Source: Mageeibacillus sp. UBA3781
Lineage (GTDB): Bacteria; Bacillota; Clostridia; Saccharofermentanales; Saccharofermentanaceae
Assembly: GCA_002368805.1 (NCBI GenBank)
Contig: DFFH01000017.1
Span: forward strand, 606 to 21,614
Length of the DNA: 21,009 bases
Direction: 5' to 3'
The notes below the pieces were generated by a model. The model saw only the letters and a list, made by a program, of their open reading frames with translations. It did no database searches and was not told the DNA's origin. Each line of letters begins with the position of its first letter. Position 1 is the first letter of the stretch. Position numbers and translations under genes: made by a program. Positions 13,763 through 21,009 of the stretch are shown here, in pieces.

Positions 13763-15640
13763 ATGAAACGTAGAATAATATGTTTAGTTTTATGCATAAG
13801 TATGGTGATGGGATCTTCGTGTTTTCTTGCCTGCGGGAAGTCTTCGAAGAGTACTTCATCTGAATCTGATTCTTCTGAATCGACTTCGATGACAGTACCA
13901 TCGCTCGATCCGGGAGAAACAAGTATCACGGAAACCAATCTTCCGCTCGCGAAGGATTGGCAGTACGATGTTTCTTTTCCGGACTGGCAGGACAGATCGT
14001 CCTATGCGGCGAATAACCGGCTGGGGTTTCTGTCGTATCAGGGACAGGGCGAGATCTATATCACTCCGCAGATCGGAAGCGGGAAGTTCTCACTCTATGT
14101 GAATGATCAGAAGATCGATACCTCCAAGATGCAGGAGGGAAGGACCTATAAGCTCGATATCTCGGGGATCAGCAGAAACGGGACGAATTCACTTCAGGTG
14201 AGCGGGCTTACCGAAGGCTCGGTGAGTGTCAGTATTCCGTATCCGGTGATCGTTTCGGGAAAGCCGGAGGATGTGGGGATCCAGCCGAAGGCGATCGAAC
14301 TTATTGAAAAGATCATCGGCTCCGATGTGGAACATGGATTCCCGAGTGCGCAGATCGCGATCGTGCGGCACGGGGAACTGGTCTATGAGAACTGCTGGGG
14401 AAACACGAAGACCTACGATGAGCAGGGAGATCCGATCGAGGCACCTGCCGTAACGAAAGATACTCTCTACGATCTGGCATCGGTCACCAAGATGTTCAGC
14501 ACCAACTATGCGATCCAGTATCTCGTGTCGGAGGGAAGACTTGACATCGACGCTCGTATCTCCGATATTCTGGGATCGGAGTTCTATGAGAATACGAAAG
14601 AAAAAAAGTATTACGAAGGCGACAATATCCCGCTTTCCGAGAATAAGACACTGAAGAGGGATCTTACGATAAGAAACATCCTGATGCATCAGGGTGGTTT
14701 TCCCGAAGGACCGGTAAACTTTGAAGCGGGACTTACGAGAGAACAGACACTGAATAAGATCTTCCGTACGCCGCTACGGTACCGTCCGGGAACGAGAACG
14801 CTCTATAGTGATCTGGACTACATCATCTTAGGATTCGTGGTCGAGAAAGTCACCGGACAGCGGCTGGATGCTTTTCTAAAGGAGACATTCTGGGACCCGA
14901 TGGGGCTTACGCATATTACGTATAATCCGCTGCAGAACGGATTCTCGAAGGATGACTGTGCCGCGACGGCGCTTCAGGGAACGACATTTGAAGGCACGGT
15001 CGATAAGACCGGTGTCCGGAAGGGGACGCTCCAGGGACAGGTTCAGGATCCGAATGCCTTCTACTGCCTGGGCGGGGTATCCGGGCATGCGGGGCTTTTC
15101 TCCAATGCATCTGACCTGGCGATCCTGGCATCGCTGATGCTGACCGGCGGGTACGGCGATCAGAAGTTTTTCTCGACCAATGTGCTGGATCTTTTTACTT
15201 CGATCCACGATGCGGATTCCCCGGATTACGCGCTTGGCTGGAACAGGGAGGGCGATCACGCGAGAGACTACTACTTCGGTTCGGTCTCGGATCCGGGAGC
15301 ATATGGGCATAGCGGCTATACCGGGACATTCGTCCTGATCGATCCGGAAAATGATATGGTCGTCGTGCTTCTTACAAATAAGATCCATAGTAAGATCATG
15401 CGCGGGGAGGACTTCTCGTCTCCATATGAGGGCAGCCGTTACACGACCGCATATATGGGATTTATCGCGGAGATACTCGAGATCGGTATGGACGGGGAGA
15501 AGGTCGATGATTCGATCTGGAAGAATTTAGTTCTGGATATGGCGGCGGACTATAAGAGAAATAACGAGCATAAGGGCATCACGGACAAAAACGATCCGAG
15601 GTGGAAAGCTTATGATTCCCTGATGGCTGTCGATATCTGA
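13763..15640 (+). CDS. Beta-lactamase-fold serine hydrolase lipoprotein (copy 1)
   Basis: This 625-aa surface lipoprotein has a signal peptide ending FLAC (Cys 24), a Ser-rich linker, a strand-rich N-terminal domain (about 65-165) and then a class C beta-lactamase/penicillin-binding-like domain. The catalytic motifs are present: S240-V-T-K243, Y348-S-D and H516-S-G. This family includes D-aminopeptidase-like and esterase-like enzymes that act on cell-wall peptides or small esters rather than clearing antibiotics; the true substrate is unknown. It starts directly after the two-helix membrane gene. A paralogue lies at 18267-20216 with the same motifs; most of the two genes are clearly diverged, but the final 142-nt tract (15468-15609) differs at only two positions. 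Confidence 0.88.
   Translation: MKRRIICLVLCISMVMGSSCFLACGKSSKSTSSESDSSESTSMTVPSLDPGETSITETNLPLAKDWQYDVSFPDWQDRSSYAANNRLGFLSYQGQGEIYITPQIGSGKFSLYVNDQKIDTSKMQEGRTYKLDISGISRNGTNSLQVSGLTEGSVSVSIPYPVIVSGKPEDVGIQPKAIELIEKIIGSDVEHGFPSAQIAIVRHGELVYENCWGNTKTYDEQGDPIEAPAVTKDTLYDLASVTKMFSTNYAIQYLVSEGRLDIDARISDILGSEFYENTKEKKYYEGDNIPLSENKTLKRDLTIRNILMHQGGFPEGPVNFEAGLTREQTLNKIFRTPLRYRPGTRTLYSDLDYIILGFVVEKVTGQRLDAFLKETFWDPMGLTHITYNPLQNGFSKDDCAATALQGTTFEGTVDKTGVRKGTLQGQVQDPNAFYCLGGVSGHAGLFSNASDLAILASLMLTGGYGDQKFFSTNVLDLFTSIHDADSPDYALGWNREGDHARDYYFGSVSDPGAYGHSGYTGTFVLIDPENDMVVVLLTNKIHSKIMRGEDFSSPYEGSRYTTAYMGFIAEILEIGMDGEKVDDSIWKNLVLDMAADYKRNNEHKGITDKNDPRWKAYDSLMAVDI
15468..15609 (+). repeat. Near-identical tract shared by the two serine hydrolase genes
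   Basis: This 142-nt tract matches 20044-20185 with two mismatches (15569 and 15592), including an unbroken run of 101 identical bases (15468-15568). Most sequence to its left is clearly diverged between the paralogues, and differences resume to its right. Confidence 0.85.
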
Positions 15641-15915
15641 ATGTTAACTTCCCAGACTAACGAGGAACTCAGATTATGTGGTTATTTCTGCATTATCTCA
15701 TCCGAAGAGATGACAGCCAAAGAGGCATTGGAACTGTACAAGAGCAGAGATGCGTCCGAGAAGTTATTCAGAGCAGACAAATCTTTCCTGGGCAACAAGA
15801 GTATGAGAGTACAAAGTGATGAAGCACTCGGCAGAAAGATGCTTATAGGCTTCGTTGCAATGATTATAAGAAACCATATGTATACCAAGATAAAAGCGCC
15901 CGCCGAAAGCATGGA
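15641..15915 (+). mobile_element. C-terminal fragment of an IS4-type transposase
   Basis: The frame that begins one base after the hydrolase stop reads SSEEMTAKEALELYKSRD and on through LGRKMLIGFVAMIIRNHMYTK. It contains the IS4-family signature Y-(2)-R-(3)-E-(6)-K exactly (Y33, R36, E40, K47), with E40 the third catalytic acid. The first ~400 residues with the other two catalytic acids are gone, and so are recognisable terminal inverted repeats. The fragment runs straight into the EVE-like remnant at about 15912. The best match by memory is the IS1634-like group. It is immobile debris that marks a past insertion. Confidence 0.75.
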
Positions 15916-16136
15916 TCATACCGGCCAACCCGAAATACTATGACGTGGAGGGTGCTTTTGAAAAGGAAGAAGTGATCGACTGGAAACAGGGCGCGGGCAT
16001 CAACGTGGGCGATACGGTGAAAAGATATGACAGAAAAAAATTCACGTTTAAGATATTGAACGATGAATATGGTATATTTACTGTAAGGGGACCGAGGTCG
16101 GTTCCGAATTCGCTTCGGTGCGCGCTGGAGGAGTGA
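15912..16136 (+). pseudogene. Internally deleted EVE-like protein remnant
   Basis: Read from TGG 15912, the frame gives WIIPANPKYYDVEGAFEK, the characteristic beginning of an EVE-like (PUA-fold) protein. It continues to QGAGINVGDTV and then jumps to KRYDRKKFTFKILNDEYGI and VRGPRSVPNSLRCALEE, the family's end. About 45 middle residues expected after GDTV (the strand-rich core) are missing without breaking the frame. The start Met is replaced by the transposase junction. The C-terminal 17 residues are nearly those at 13166-13216. EVE-like domains bind modified bases in nucleic acids, but this copy cannot fold normally. Confidence 0.65.
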
Positions 16137-16222
16137 ATCTTCCGGAGGGGACGCCGCGGGAGATCAGGTCTTCCGGAGGCGGAGCGGCATCGTGGTTGGT
16201 GACAGCATGGGAGGAAATAGTA

Positions 16223-17344
16223 ATGACATTTCGAAAGACAGTTAGCGTGCTCCTGGTTTTTCTGATGGTGATGTCCGGGTGCTCGAAAAAGACAGATGAG
16301 ACGACCGGCACGACGGAGACGACAGGAGCGGGTTCTGAGGCGTCTGTGACGGAAGGAACAGTAACGGAGATCACCGAGGATACGACTGCTCAGACGGAGA
16401 CCGAATCGGCAGCTTCGGAGATAGAATTGACGGAGACGTCGAAAAAGGAACCTGAACCGATCGTTTTTGATCCGCATCTGCACTCGGCGGCGCTGGATGT
16501 GGCGTGCAAGGAGGGCTATTGGGAGTCTTTCGATAATATGGTCGACGCGATCATGGCGGGAGAGGATACGTTCAAATGTACAAGCAAGGAAGCGTATGAC
16601 TGGTGCGCAAGCGATGTGGTGATCAATTATTTCATGCCGGCGGCCTGCGGTTTTGTCTTCGGAGACGGCTATGAGGACGGCGTCGGAAAACTCAGATATG
16701 AAAAACCGAAAGAAGAATTCCTCGCCAGAGAAAAAACTTTTGAAGAAGAATCGATGAAAATCTTGAATGCGTGCGTGAAGTCCGACTACACGGATTTTGA
16801 AAAGGCGCTGTCCCTGTATGTGTATATTGCTGAAAACTTCACTTACGCGTACGAGGATGAACATGAGGTCCAGGACCAGTCTCCGGACGGATTCGGCGTC
16901 TATAGATGCATGATGAAAAAACACGGAATCTGCTTCGAACTCTCCGGAGTGTATACATTCCTTCTGCGCCAGTGCGGCATCGATTCGCTGAAGATCTCGG
17001 GAGAAGGAGATGTGTTCCATGAATGGTCATACGTGTACCTTTATGGAAAGCCGTATCATGTGGATGTCACGTGGGGGCGCGCTGAGAATGATCCGAGCGG
17101 TGAGGTTCCCCTGCGGTTCTTCATGGAGACGGACATGATGCGCATCGAAGACGGATTCGTGTTTAATACATTTGTCTGGAATCCGCTCTCGTGGTGGGTT
17201 AAGGACATCGACAAGAACCAGTATGTCGTGGAAGAAAATACATACGATGCGCTGCATCAGGGTAAGTTCATCGCGCTCGATACGGAGAAAAAGGTCGTCC
17301 GTTTCCGAGAGGGCGATGAGGAAAAAGAGTGGAAGTATGAGTGA
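16223..17344 (+). CDS. Transglutaminase-like lipoprotein
   Basis: This 373-aa lipoprotein has a short signal peptide ending VMSGC (Cys 20), a Thr/Glu-rich linker to about residue 80 and a C-terminal transglutaminase-like (papain-fold) domain. The Cys-His-Asp triad can be placed at C237 (HGICFELSG), H266 (HEWSYV) and D281 (HVDVTWG), in the usual order and spacing. Bacterial members act as proteases, deamidases or peptide-cleaving enzymes at the cell surface; a role on wall peptides would fit the neighbouring hydrolases. ATG 16223 is chosen for GGGAGGA 8 nt upstream and the signal peptide; the frame is open back to 16118 through unlike sequence. Its stop lies 8 nt from the convergent DUF2442 gene. 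Confidence 0.85.
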   Translation: MTFRKTVSVLLVFLMVMSGCSKKTDETTGTTETTGAGSEASVTEGTVTEITEDTTAQTETESAASEIELTETSKKEPEPIVFDPHLHSAALDVACKEGYWESFDNMVDAIMAGEDTFKCTSKEAYDWCASDVVINYFMPAACGFVFGDGYEDGVGKLRYEKPKEEFLAREKTFEEESMKILNACVKSDYTDFEKALSLYVYIAENFTYAYEDEHEVQDQSPDGFGVYRCMMKKHGICFELSGVYTFLLRQCGIDSLKISGEGDVFHEWSYVYLYGKPYHVDVTWGRAENDPSGEVPLRFFMETDMMRIEDGFVFNTFVWNPLSWWVKDIDKNQYVVEENTYDALHQGKFIALDTEKKVVRFREGDEEKEWKYE

Positions 17345-17352
17345 GGGGAAAT

Positions 17353-17805
17353 TTAGCTTTGGGGAAGAATAGGATTCTTGGGCTCGCCGTATTCACGTAA
17401 CATGGCTTCGGTAGAAATTACCCATTGTTTCCCGTATTTGCACGCATCGACGCCGTTAACGAGTTTTCCGTAGGTGATCGCTTTTCTTAGGGTGCTCTCG
17501 TTTAATCCCCAAATCTGAGTAGCATCCGTGAAAGCCATAAGACCATCAAAGGGAGTCTTTATAGTCTTCCCGTTTTCGAATAATTCATCGCAGGAGAGAT
17601 CGAGGTCATCATTCCAACTGATGCCATATCCGCCAATGTCTACCATAACATCACAGAATAGACCATCAGATGTCTTAAGCGCCTGAAAGGGCTCGAATCT
17701 GACAAATAACGGCTTAACATCATATATCTTGGTTTTTCCTTCTGCGAACTGCACGCTTAATTTATAGTCCGGAAGGGGATGGACGGCTTTGACTTTATGG
17801 AACAT
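17353..17805 (-). CDS. DUF2442 protein with C-terminal helix-turn-helix
   Basis: This 150-aa protein has a DUF2442 domain (residues 1-85), recognised from HKVKAVHPLPDYKLSVQFAEG...YDVKPLF and GYGISWNDDLDLSCDELFENG. A C-terminal helix-turn-helix-like segment follows (DATQIWGLNESTLRKAITYGKL...VISTEAM), of the type that recognises DNA. It is the second gene of a pair with DUF4160, 12 nt downstream, with TAAGGAGGGATC as ribosome site. Such DUF4160/DUF2442 pairs are common and toxin-antitoxin-like: the DUF4160 protein is the candidate toxin and DUF2442 the DNA-binding partner. Toxicity is not established here. It converges on the transglutaminase-like gene. Confidence 0.85.
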   Translation of the reverse strand: MFHKVKAVHPLPDYKLSVQFAEGKTKIYDVKPLFVRFEPFQALKTSDGLFCDVMVDIGGYGISWNDDLDLSCDELFENGKTIKTPFDGLMAFTDATQIWGLNESTLRKAITYGKLVNGVDACKYGKQWVISTEAMLREYGEPKNPILPQS

Positions 17806-17817
17806 ATTGATCCCTCC

Positions 17818-18072
17818 TTAATCAAGTGGTGGAAGTTGTCTAAACTCCTGGGTCTTCCACATGTGGAGAAGTTCTTCCTTGTGAAGTTCTGTCCATTCTC
17901 GAACTAAGGACAAGGCTTTGGGAGGAAGATTTCCTTCGATAACATCGCCGGACAAGATGCCAACAGCCGCTACGTTTTCGCCATATTGTGCATGGATATG
18001 CGGTGGGTTATGCTCTGACTGCAGGAAGTACATTTTTATTATAATCCCGTAAAACCTGCAGAGTACCGGCAT
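17818..18072 (-). CDS. DUF4160 protein, candidate toxin of a DUF4160/DUF2442 pair
   Basis: This 84-aa protein begins MPVLCRFYGIIIKMYF and contains HNPPHIHAQYGE, the family hallmark with three close His/Tyr residues, followed by EGNLPPKALSLVREW and a C-terminal helix. Full length for DUF4160, with nothing obviously missing. It is the first gene of the two-gene minus operon, with AAGGAGCT 8 nt before the ATG. The promoter upstream overlaps a 16-bp palindrome at 18122-18137, a likely autoregulatory site. Family is firm; the toxin role is inferred from genome context of related pairs. Confidence 0.85.
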   Translation of the reverse strand: MPVLCRFYGIIIKMYFLQSEHNPPHIHAQYGENVAAVGILSGDVIEGNLPPKALSLVREWTELHKEELLHMWKTQEFRQLPPLD

Positions 18073-18121
18073 GATTTTTAGCTCCTTCTTGTTGTTTATT
18101 GCATTCTTGTACAGTTATAAT

Positions 18122-18137
18122 ATCACGATACCGTGAT
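18122..18137. promoter_or_regulatory. Palindrome between divergent promoters (candidate operator)
   Basis: ATCACG and CGTGAT flank ATAC, a 16-bp palindrome with 6-bp arms. It lies in the spacer of a minus-strand promoter, TTGCAA-N17-TATTAT, for the DUF4160/DUF2442 pair. It also overlaps the expected -35 position of the extended -10 promoter TGCTATAAT (18150-18158) for the serine hydrolase. The DUF2442 helix-turn-helix protein is the obvious candidate to bind it. Confidence 0.45.
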
Positions 18138-18149
18138 GTTTGCAATGTT

Positions 18150-18158
18150 TGCTATAAT
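18150..18158 (+). promoter_or_regulatory. Extended -10 promoter of serine hydrolase copy 2
   Basis: TG at 18150-18151, one base, then TATAAT at 18153-18158; no clear -35. It would give a leader of about 100 nt before the ATG at 18267. Confidence 0.5.
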
Positions 18159-18266
18159 CAAATTATGTGTTGGTGTGATTTCGAAAGATCGGCATGGGTA
18201 TACCTGGATGGAGAATCTTTCGGTATACTGTTTACAGGACAATATTTACGAAATGAAGTGAATGAT

Positions 18267-20216
18267 ATGAAAAGAAAACTCATCTGCTGGGTTCTATGTA
18301 TAAGTATGATTTCCTCTGTGGCCCTTCTTTCCGGATGTGGAAGCAAGTCGAAGAGTTCTTCCGCTGTATCTTCGGAGATGACGGAGCCGAGCGTGGAGCC
18401 TTCCGAAGAGGAGCCGAAGGAGGCTGTGATTTCTGAGTCTGCTCTTCCCGCGGGGTATCAGTGGCAGTATGACTGCAGTTTCCCGGACTGGCAGGACAGA
18501 TCTTCCTATGCGGCGAATAACCGTCTGGGATTTACCTCTTACAGCGGGCAGGGCGAGGTCTATGTGACGCCTGAACCAGGGACGAAGAGTTTCACTCTTT
18601 ATATCAACGACCAGAAGATCGATACCTCGAAGATGGTGGCCGGAAAGACTTATAAGATCGATATCTCAGGAATCACGAGAAACGGGACGAACTCGCTTCA
18701 GATCAGCGGTCTTTCGGAAGGATCGGTAAGTGTTCGGATCCCGTATCCGGTGCTTACGACGGGAACTCCGGAAGAGGTGGGGATCAACCCGAAGTCGATC
18801 GAACTGATCGATAAGATCATTTCGGCGGATGTGGAGCACGGATTCCCGAGTGCGCAGATCGCGGTGATCCGTCACGGAAAACTCGTTTACGAGAACCAGT
18901 GGGGAAATGTGAAGACCTACGATGAGAATGGTAATCCGGTGGAAGCTTCTCCGGTCACGAAGGATACGCTTTATGACCTGGCTTCCGTTACGAAGATGTT
19001 CAGCGTGAACTATGCACTCCAGTATCTGGTGTCGAAAGGAGAACTCGACATCGACGCGAAAGTGTCGGACATACTGGGAAGTGGTTTTTACGAGGACACG
19101 AAATACATCAAGTATACCGATAGTGAAGAGATCTCTCTTGAGAGAAATAAGCAGCTGAAAAAGAACCTGACGATAAGAAATCTCCTGATGCATCAGGGCG
19201 GTTTCCCGGAAGGTCCGCAATACTTTAATGACAGATACGACCACTCGACGAGATCTTTTGACTCGGACAGCGGAAATGACCTCTATGTCGGAACCGGTGC
19301 GAATAACGAGACACGCGACCTGACACTGAAGATCATCTTTAAGACACCGCTCATGTATACGCCGGGCACAAGGACGCTCTACAGTGATCTTGATTACATG
19401 ATCCTCTGCTATGTGGTCGAGGAGGTCACGGGCCAGCGGCTGGATGAGTTCCTGAAAGAAACATTCTGGGAGCCGATGGGACTTACCCATATGACGTATA
19501 ACCCTCTTCAAAACGGCTTTACGAAAGATGACTGCGCGGCGACGGAGCTGATGGGAAATACCAGAGACGGAAACGTAGACTATACCGGTGTCCGAAAAGG
19601 TACCGTCCAGGGCGAAGTGCACGATCCAAATGCATTCTACTGTATGGCCGGTGTTTCCGGGCATGCCGGGCTTTTCTCCAATGCGACGGATCTGGCCAAG
19701 CTTTCGTACGTGATGATGAGCGGCGGATATGGCGACAAGAAGTATTTCTCGAAAGATGTGATCGACATTTTCACCTCTGTACATGATGTGGATTCTCCAG
19801 GATATGCACTCGGATGGTGGCGTGAAGGCGAGCACACGAGAGACTACTACTTCGGCTCGGTAACGGATTCGAATACATACGGGCATCAGGGATTTACAGG
19901 AACGTTCGCGATGATCGATCCGGACCATGACCTCGTCGTGGTGCTCCTTACCAATAAGATCCATTCCCGTATCCTAAAGGGAGATCCCACGCTGAATACC
20001 TACGAGGGAAATCTTTATACGACTTCTTATATGGGCTTTATCCCGGAGATACTCGAGATCGGTATGGACGGGGAGAAGGTCGATGATTCGATCTGGAAGA
20101 ATTTAGTTCTGGATATGGCGGCGGACTATAAGAGAAATAACGAGAATAAGGGCATCACGGACAAAAATGATCCGAGGTGGAAAGCCTATGACGCCCTGAT
20201 GGCGATCGGCATCTGA
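18267..20216 (+). CDS. Beta-lactamase-fold serine hydrolase lipoprotein (copy 2)
   Basis: This 649-aa paralogue of the gene at 13763 is built the same way: a signal peptide with lipobox LLSGC (Cys 24), a short Ser/Glu linker, a strand-rich domain and a serine hydrolase domain. Catalytic motifs are S240-V-T-K243, Y372-S-D and H540-Q-G. It differs by an insert of about 24 residues before Y372 (DRYDHSTRSFDSDSGNDLYV region), near the active-site rim, so substrate choice may differ; Ser after His is Gln here. ATG 18267 begins the signal peptide; the longer frame to 18099 is upstream leader. It has its own promoter. The 3' part (20044-20185) is almost identical to copy 1. Confidence 0.88.
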   Translation: MKRKLICWVLCISMISSVALLSGCGSKSKSSSAVSSEMTEPSVEPSEEEPKEAVISESALPAGYQWQYDCSFPDWQDRSSYAANNRLGFTSYSGQGEVYVTPEPGTKSFTLYINDQKIDTSKMVAGKTYKIDISGITRNGTNSLQISGLSEGSVSVRIPYPVLTTGTPEEVGINPKSIELIDKIISADVEHGFPSAQIAVIRHGKLVYENQWGNVKTYDENGNPVEASPVTKDTLYDLASVTKMFSVNYALQYLVSKGELDIDAKVSDILGSGFYEDTKYIKYTDSEEISLERNKQLKKNLTIRNLLMHQGGFPEGPQYFNDRYDHSTRSFDSDSGNDLYVGTGANNETRDLTLKIIFKTPLMYTPGTRTLYSDLDYMILCYVVEEVTGQRLDEFLKETFWEPMGLTHMTYNPLQNGFTKDDCAATELMGNTRDGNVDYTGVRKGTVQGEVHDPNAFYCMAGVSGHAGLFSNATDLAKLSYVMMSGGYGDKKYFSKDVIDIFTSVHDVDSPGYALGWWREGEHTRDYYFGSVTDSNTYGHQGFTGTFAMIDPDHDLVVVLLTNKIHSRILKGDPTLNTYEGNLYTTSYMGFIPEILEIGMDGEKVDDSIWKNLVLDMAADYKRNNENKGITDKNDPRWKAYDALMAIGI

Positions 20217-20244
20217 AAATCCTCTGAAATTACGGCCTTTCAAA

Positions 20245-20273
20245 TTGACCAACTTCCGGTAAATGCGTATAAT
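20245..20273 (+). promoter_or_regulatory. Consensus-like promoter before the acyltransferase
   Basis: TTGACC (20245-20250), a 17-nt spacer and TATAAT (20268-20273). The predicted start is near 20280. Confidence 0.7.
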
Positions 20274-20286
20274 TCCCTATGGGGAT

Positions 20287-20315
20287 AAAAGCGCAGGGTA
20301 CCCTCTGTGCTTTTT
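20287..20315 (+). terminator. Hairpin with T-run: terminator or leader attenuator
   Basis: AAAAGCGCAGGG pairs with CCCTCTGTGCTTTT across a TA loop (one wobble, two-base bulge), followed by TTTTTC. It lies after the predicted start of the acyltransferase transcript, so it can end serine hydrolase transcripts and may also attenuate the new one. Confidence 0.55.
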
Positions 20316-20351
20316 CATATGTCCCAAAGAAGGGAAAGGAAACGCGACCGG

Positions 20352-21009
20352 ATGGATAAACGGACAGTCATATATTTCGAAGACGAGCTCAACGAAGAGT
20401 TTTCGACGTTTACGACAACACCGCCGAAGATCACGAGTTCCTATGACTATGAACGAAAATCCCTGGGCAAGCGCATCTCCCGTTTCTTTCTTTACCGCAT
20501 CGTGATGTATCCGATGGTGGTCTTCTATGGAAGAGTCGTCTTCGGACAGAAGATCATAGGGAAAGAAAAACTCAAGAAATACCCGAAAGACGGCTATTTT
20601 CTCTATGGGAACCATACGCAGCCGCTGGGCGATGCGCTTCTTCAGACGCGCCTTCCGTGGCCGAGAAGCACGTATATCATCGTTCACCCGAATAACCTGT
20701 GTGTGCCGGTCCTCGGGAAATGGACACCGGCGCTCGGCGGACTCCCGCTTCCGGACGAGATGGGCGCGTATAAGAATTTCCTCGCGGCGATCAGAAACCG
20801 GATAGAAGAGGGGCATCCTCTGGTGATCTACCCTGAAGCCCATATCTGGCCGTACTATACGAAGATTCGTCCGTTCCCGGATACGTCGTTCCGTTATCCG
20901 GTGGAGCTTGGCGCGCCGTCTTTCTGCTTCGTCAATACCTACCACAAGCGGAGATTCCGGAAAAGACCGAAGATGATCACCTATATCGACGGGCCGTTCT
21001 TTGCGACGG
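20352..21009 (+). CDS. PlsC-like lysophospholipid acyltransferase (3' end outside window)
   Basis: A 219-residue N-terminal part is visible; no stop occurs before the window ends. The frame carries YGNHTQPLGDAL (His 88, Asp 94), a version of the NHxxxxD acyltransferase motif with one extra residue between His and Asp. It also has LGGLPLPDE (about 128-136) and YPEAHIWPYY (160-169) in place of the usual EGTR block. This pattern is that of a Clostridia subgroup annotated as 1-acyl-glycerol-3-phosphate acyltransferase, which transfers a fatty acyl chain to lysophospholipid at the membrane. Helix YRIVMYPMVVFYG near residue 50 may anchor it. ATG 20352 has AAAGGA 11 nt upstream. The substrate of this subgroup is uncertain. 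Confidence 0.8.
   Translation, partial: MDKRTVIYFEDELNEEFSTFTTTPPKITSSYDYERKSLGKRISRFFLYRIVMYPMVVFYGRVVFGQKIIGKEKLKKYPKDGYFLYGNHTQPLGDALLQTRLPWPRSTYIIVHPNNLCVPVLGKWTPALGGLPLPDEMGAYKNFLAAIRNRIEEGHPLVIYPEAHIWPYYTKIRPFPDTSFRYPVELGAPSFCFVNTYHKRRFRKRPKMITYIDGPFFAT

Noticed and set aside
15938..17020. 360-aa minus-strand frame opposite the EVE-like remnant and transglutaminase-like gene
   Set aside because: Arg/Ser/His-rich composition, no ribosome site, and the opposite strand has a clear signal peptide and catalytic triad.
18666..19964. 432-aa minus-strand frame opposite serine hydrolase copy 2
   Set aside because: It has no ribosome site, low-complexity Arg/His/Ile composition and lies wholly antisense to a gene with intact catalytic motifs; a shorter similar frame lies opposite copy 1 for the same reason.

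Overview
The window looks like a chromosomal accessory region of a low-to-mid GC Firmicute of class Clostridia, probably a gut or rumen lineage. The basis is purine-rich Shine-Dalgarno sites, sigma-A-type promoters (TTGACx-N17-TATAAT), many Ser/Thr-rich lipoproteins, and families common in Clostridia (macro domain with a C-terminal helix-turn-helix, DUF2075, DUF4160/DUF2442, Hol_Tox-like peptide). No rRNA, tRNA or core housekeeping operon is present, so the genus cannot be fixed.

Layout. (1) 1-136: the trailing end of a CRISPR array with a 36-nt repeat, a 30-nt spacer and a decayed terminal repeat; the rest of the array lies to the left. (2) 202-6001, plus strand: a DUF2075 nuclease-helicase, a MazG-like NTP pyrophosphohydrolase, a macro-domain/HTH protein, an ADP-ribosylglycohydrolase-SseB fusion, and two small genes (one a four-CxxC zinc protein). 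This stretch holds two probable ADP-ribose erasers but no visible ADP-ribosyltransferase. (3) 6163-6690, minus strand: an unrecognised 112-aa gene behind a leader that folds like a SAM-clan riboswitch and has mutually exclusive terminator and antiterminator helices. (4) 6823-7700: a P-loop kinase and then an apparent type I toxin-antitoxin locus (38-aa membrane peptide, convergent antisense RNA, long inverted repeat). (5) 7740-8339: the C-terminal remnant of an AlbA_2/HATPase-type regulator. (6) 8429-20216: a cell-envelope stretch with five lipoproteins: one unknown, one HExxH metalloprotease-like, two paralogous beta-lactamase-fold serine hydrolases and one transglutaminase-like. Interspersed are two paralogous zinc-ribbon/coiled-coil membrane proteins, a small membrane protein, an IS4-type transposase fragment, two internally deleted remnants sharing the same C-terminal motif, and a DUF4160/DUF2442 pair. 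(7) 20352-end: a PlsC-like acyltransferase that runs off the window.

The left third reads as a defence and nucleotide/ADP-ribose island. The right half reads as a lipoprotein cluster that grew by duplication: the two serine hydrolases share a nearly identical 142-nt 3' tract that looks like gene conversion, and transposon and gene debris lies between them. The items most worth following are the riboswitch-like leader at 6549-6678, the type I toxin-antitoxin locus at 7351-7697, and the CRISPR-adjacent helicase/MazG/ADP-ribose cluster.
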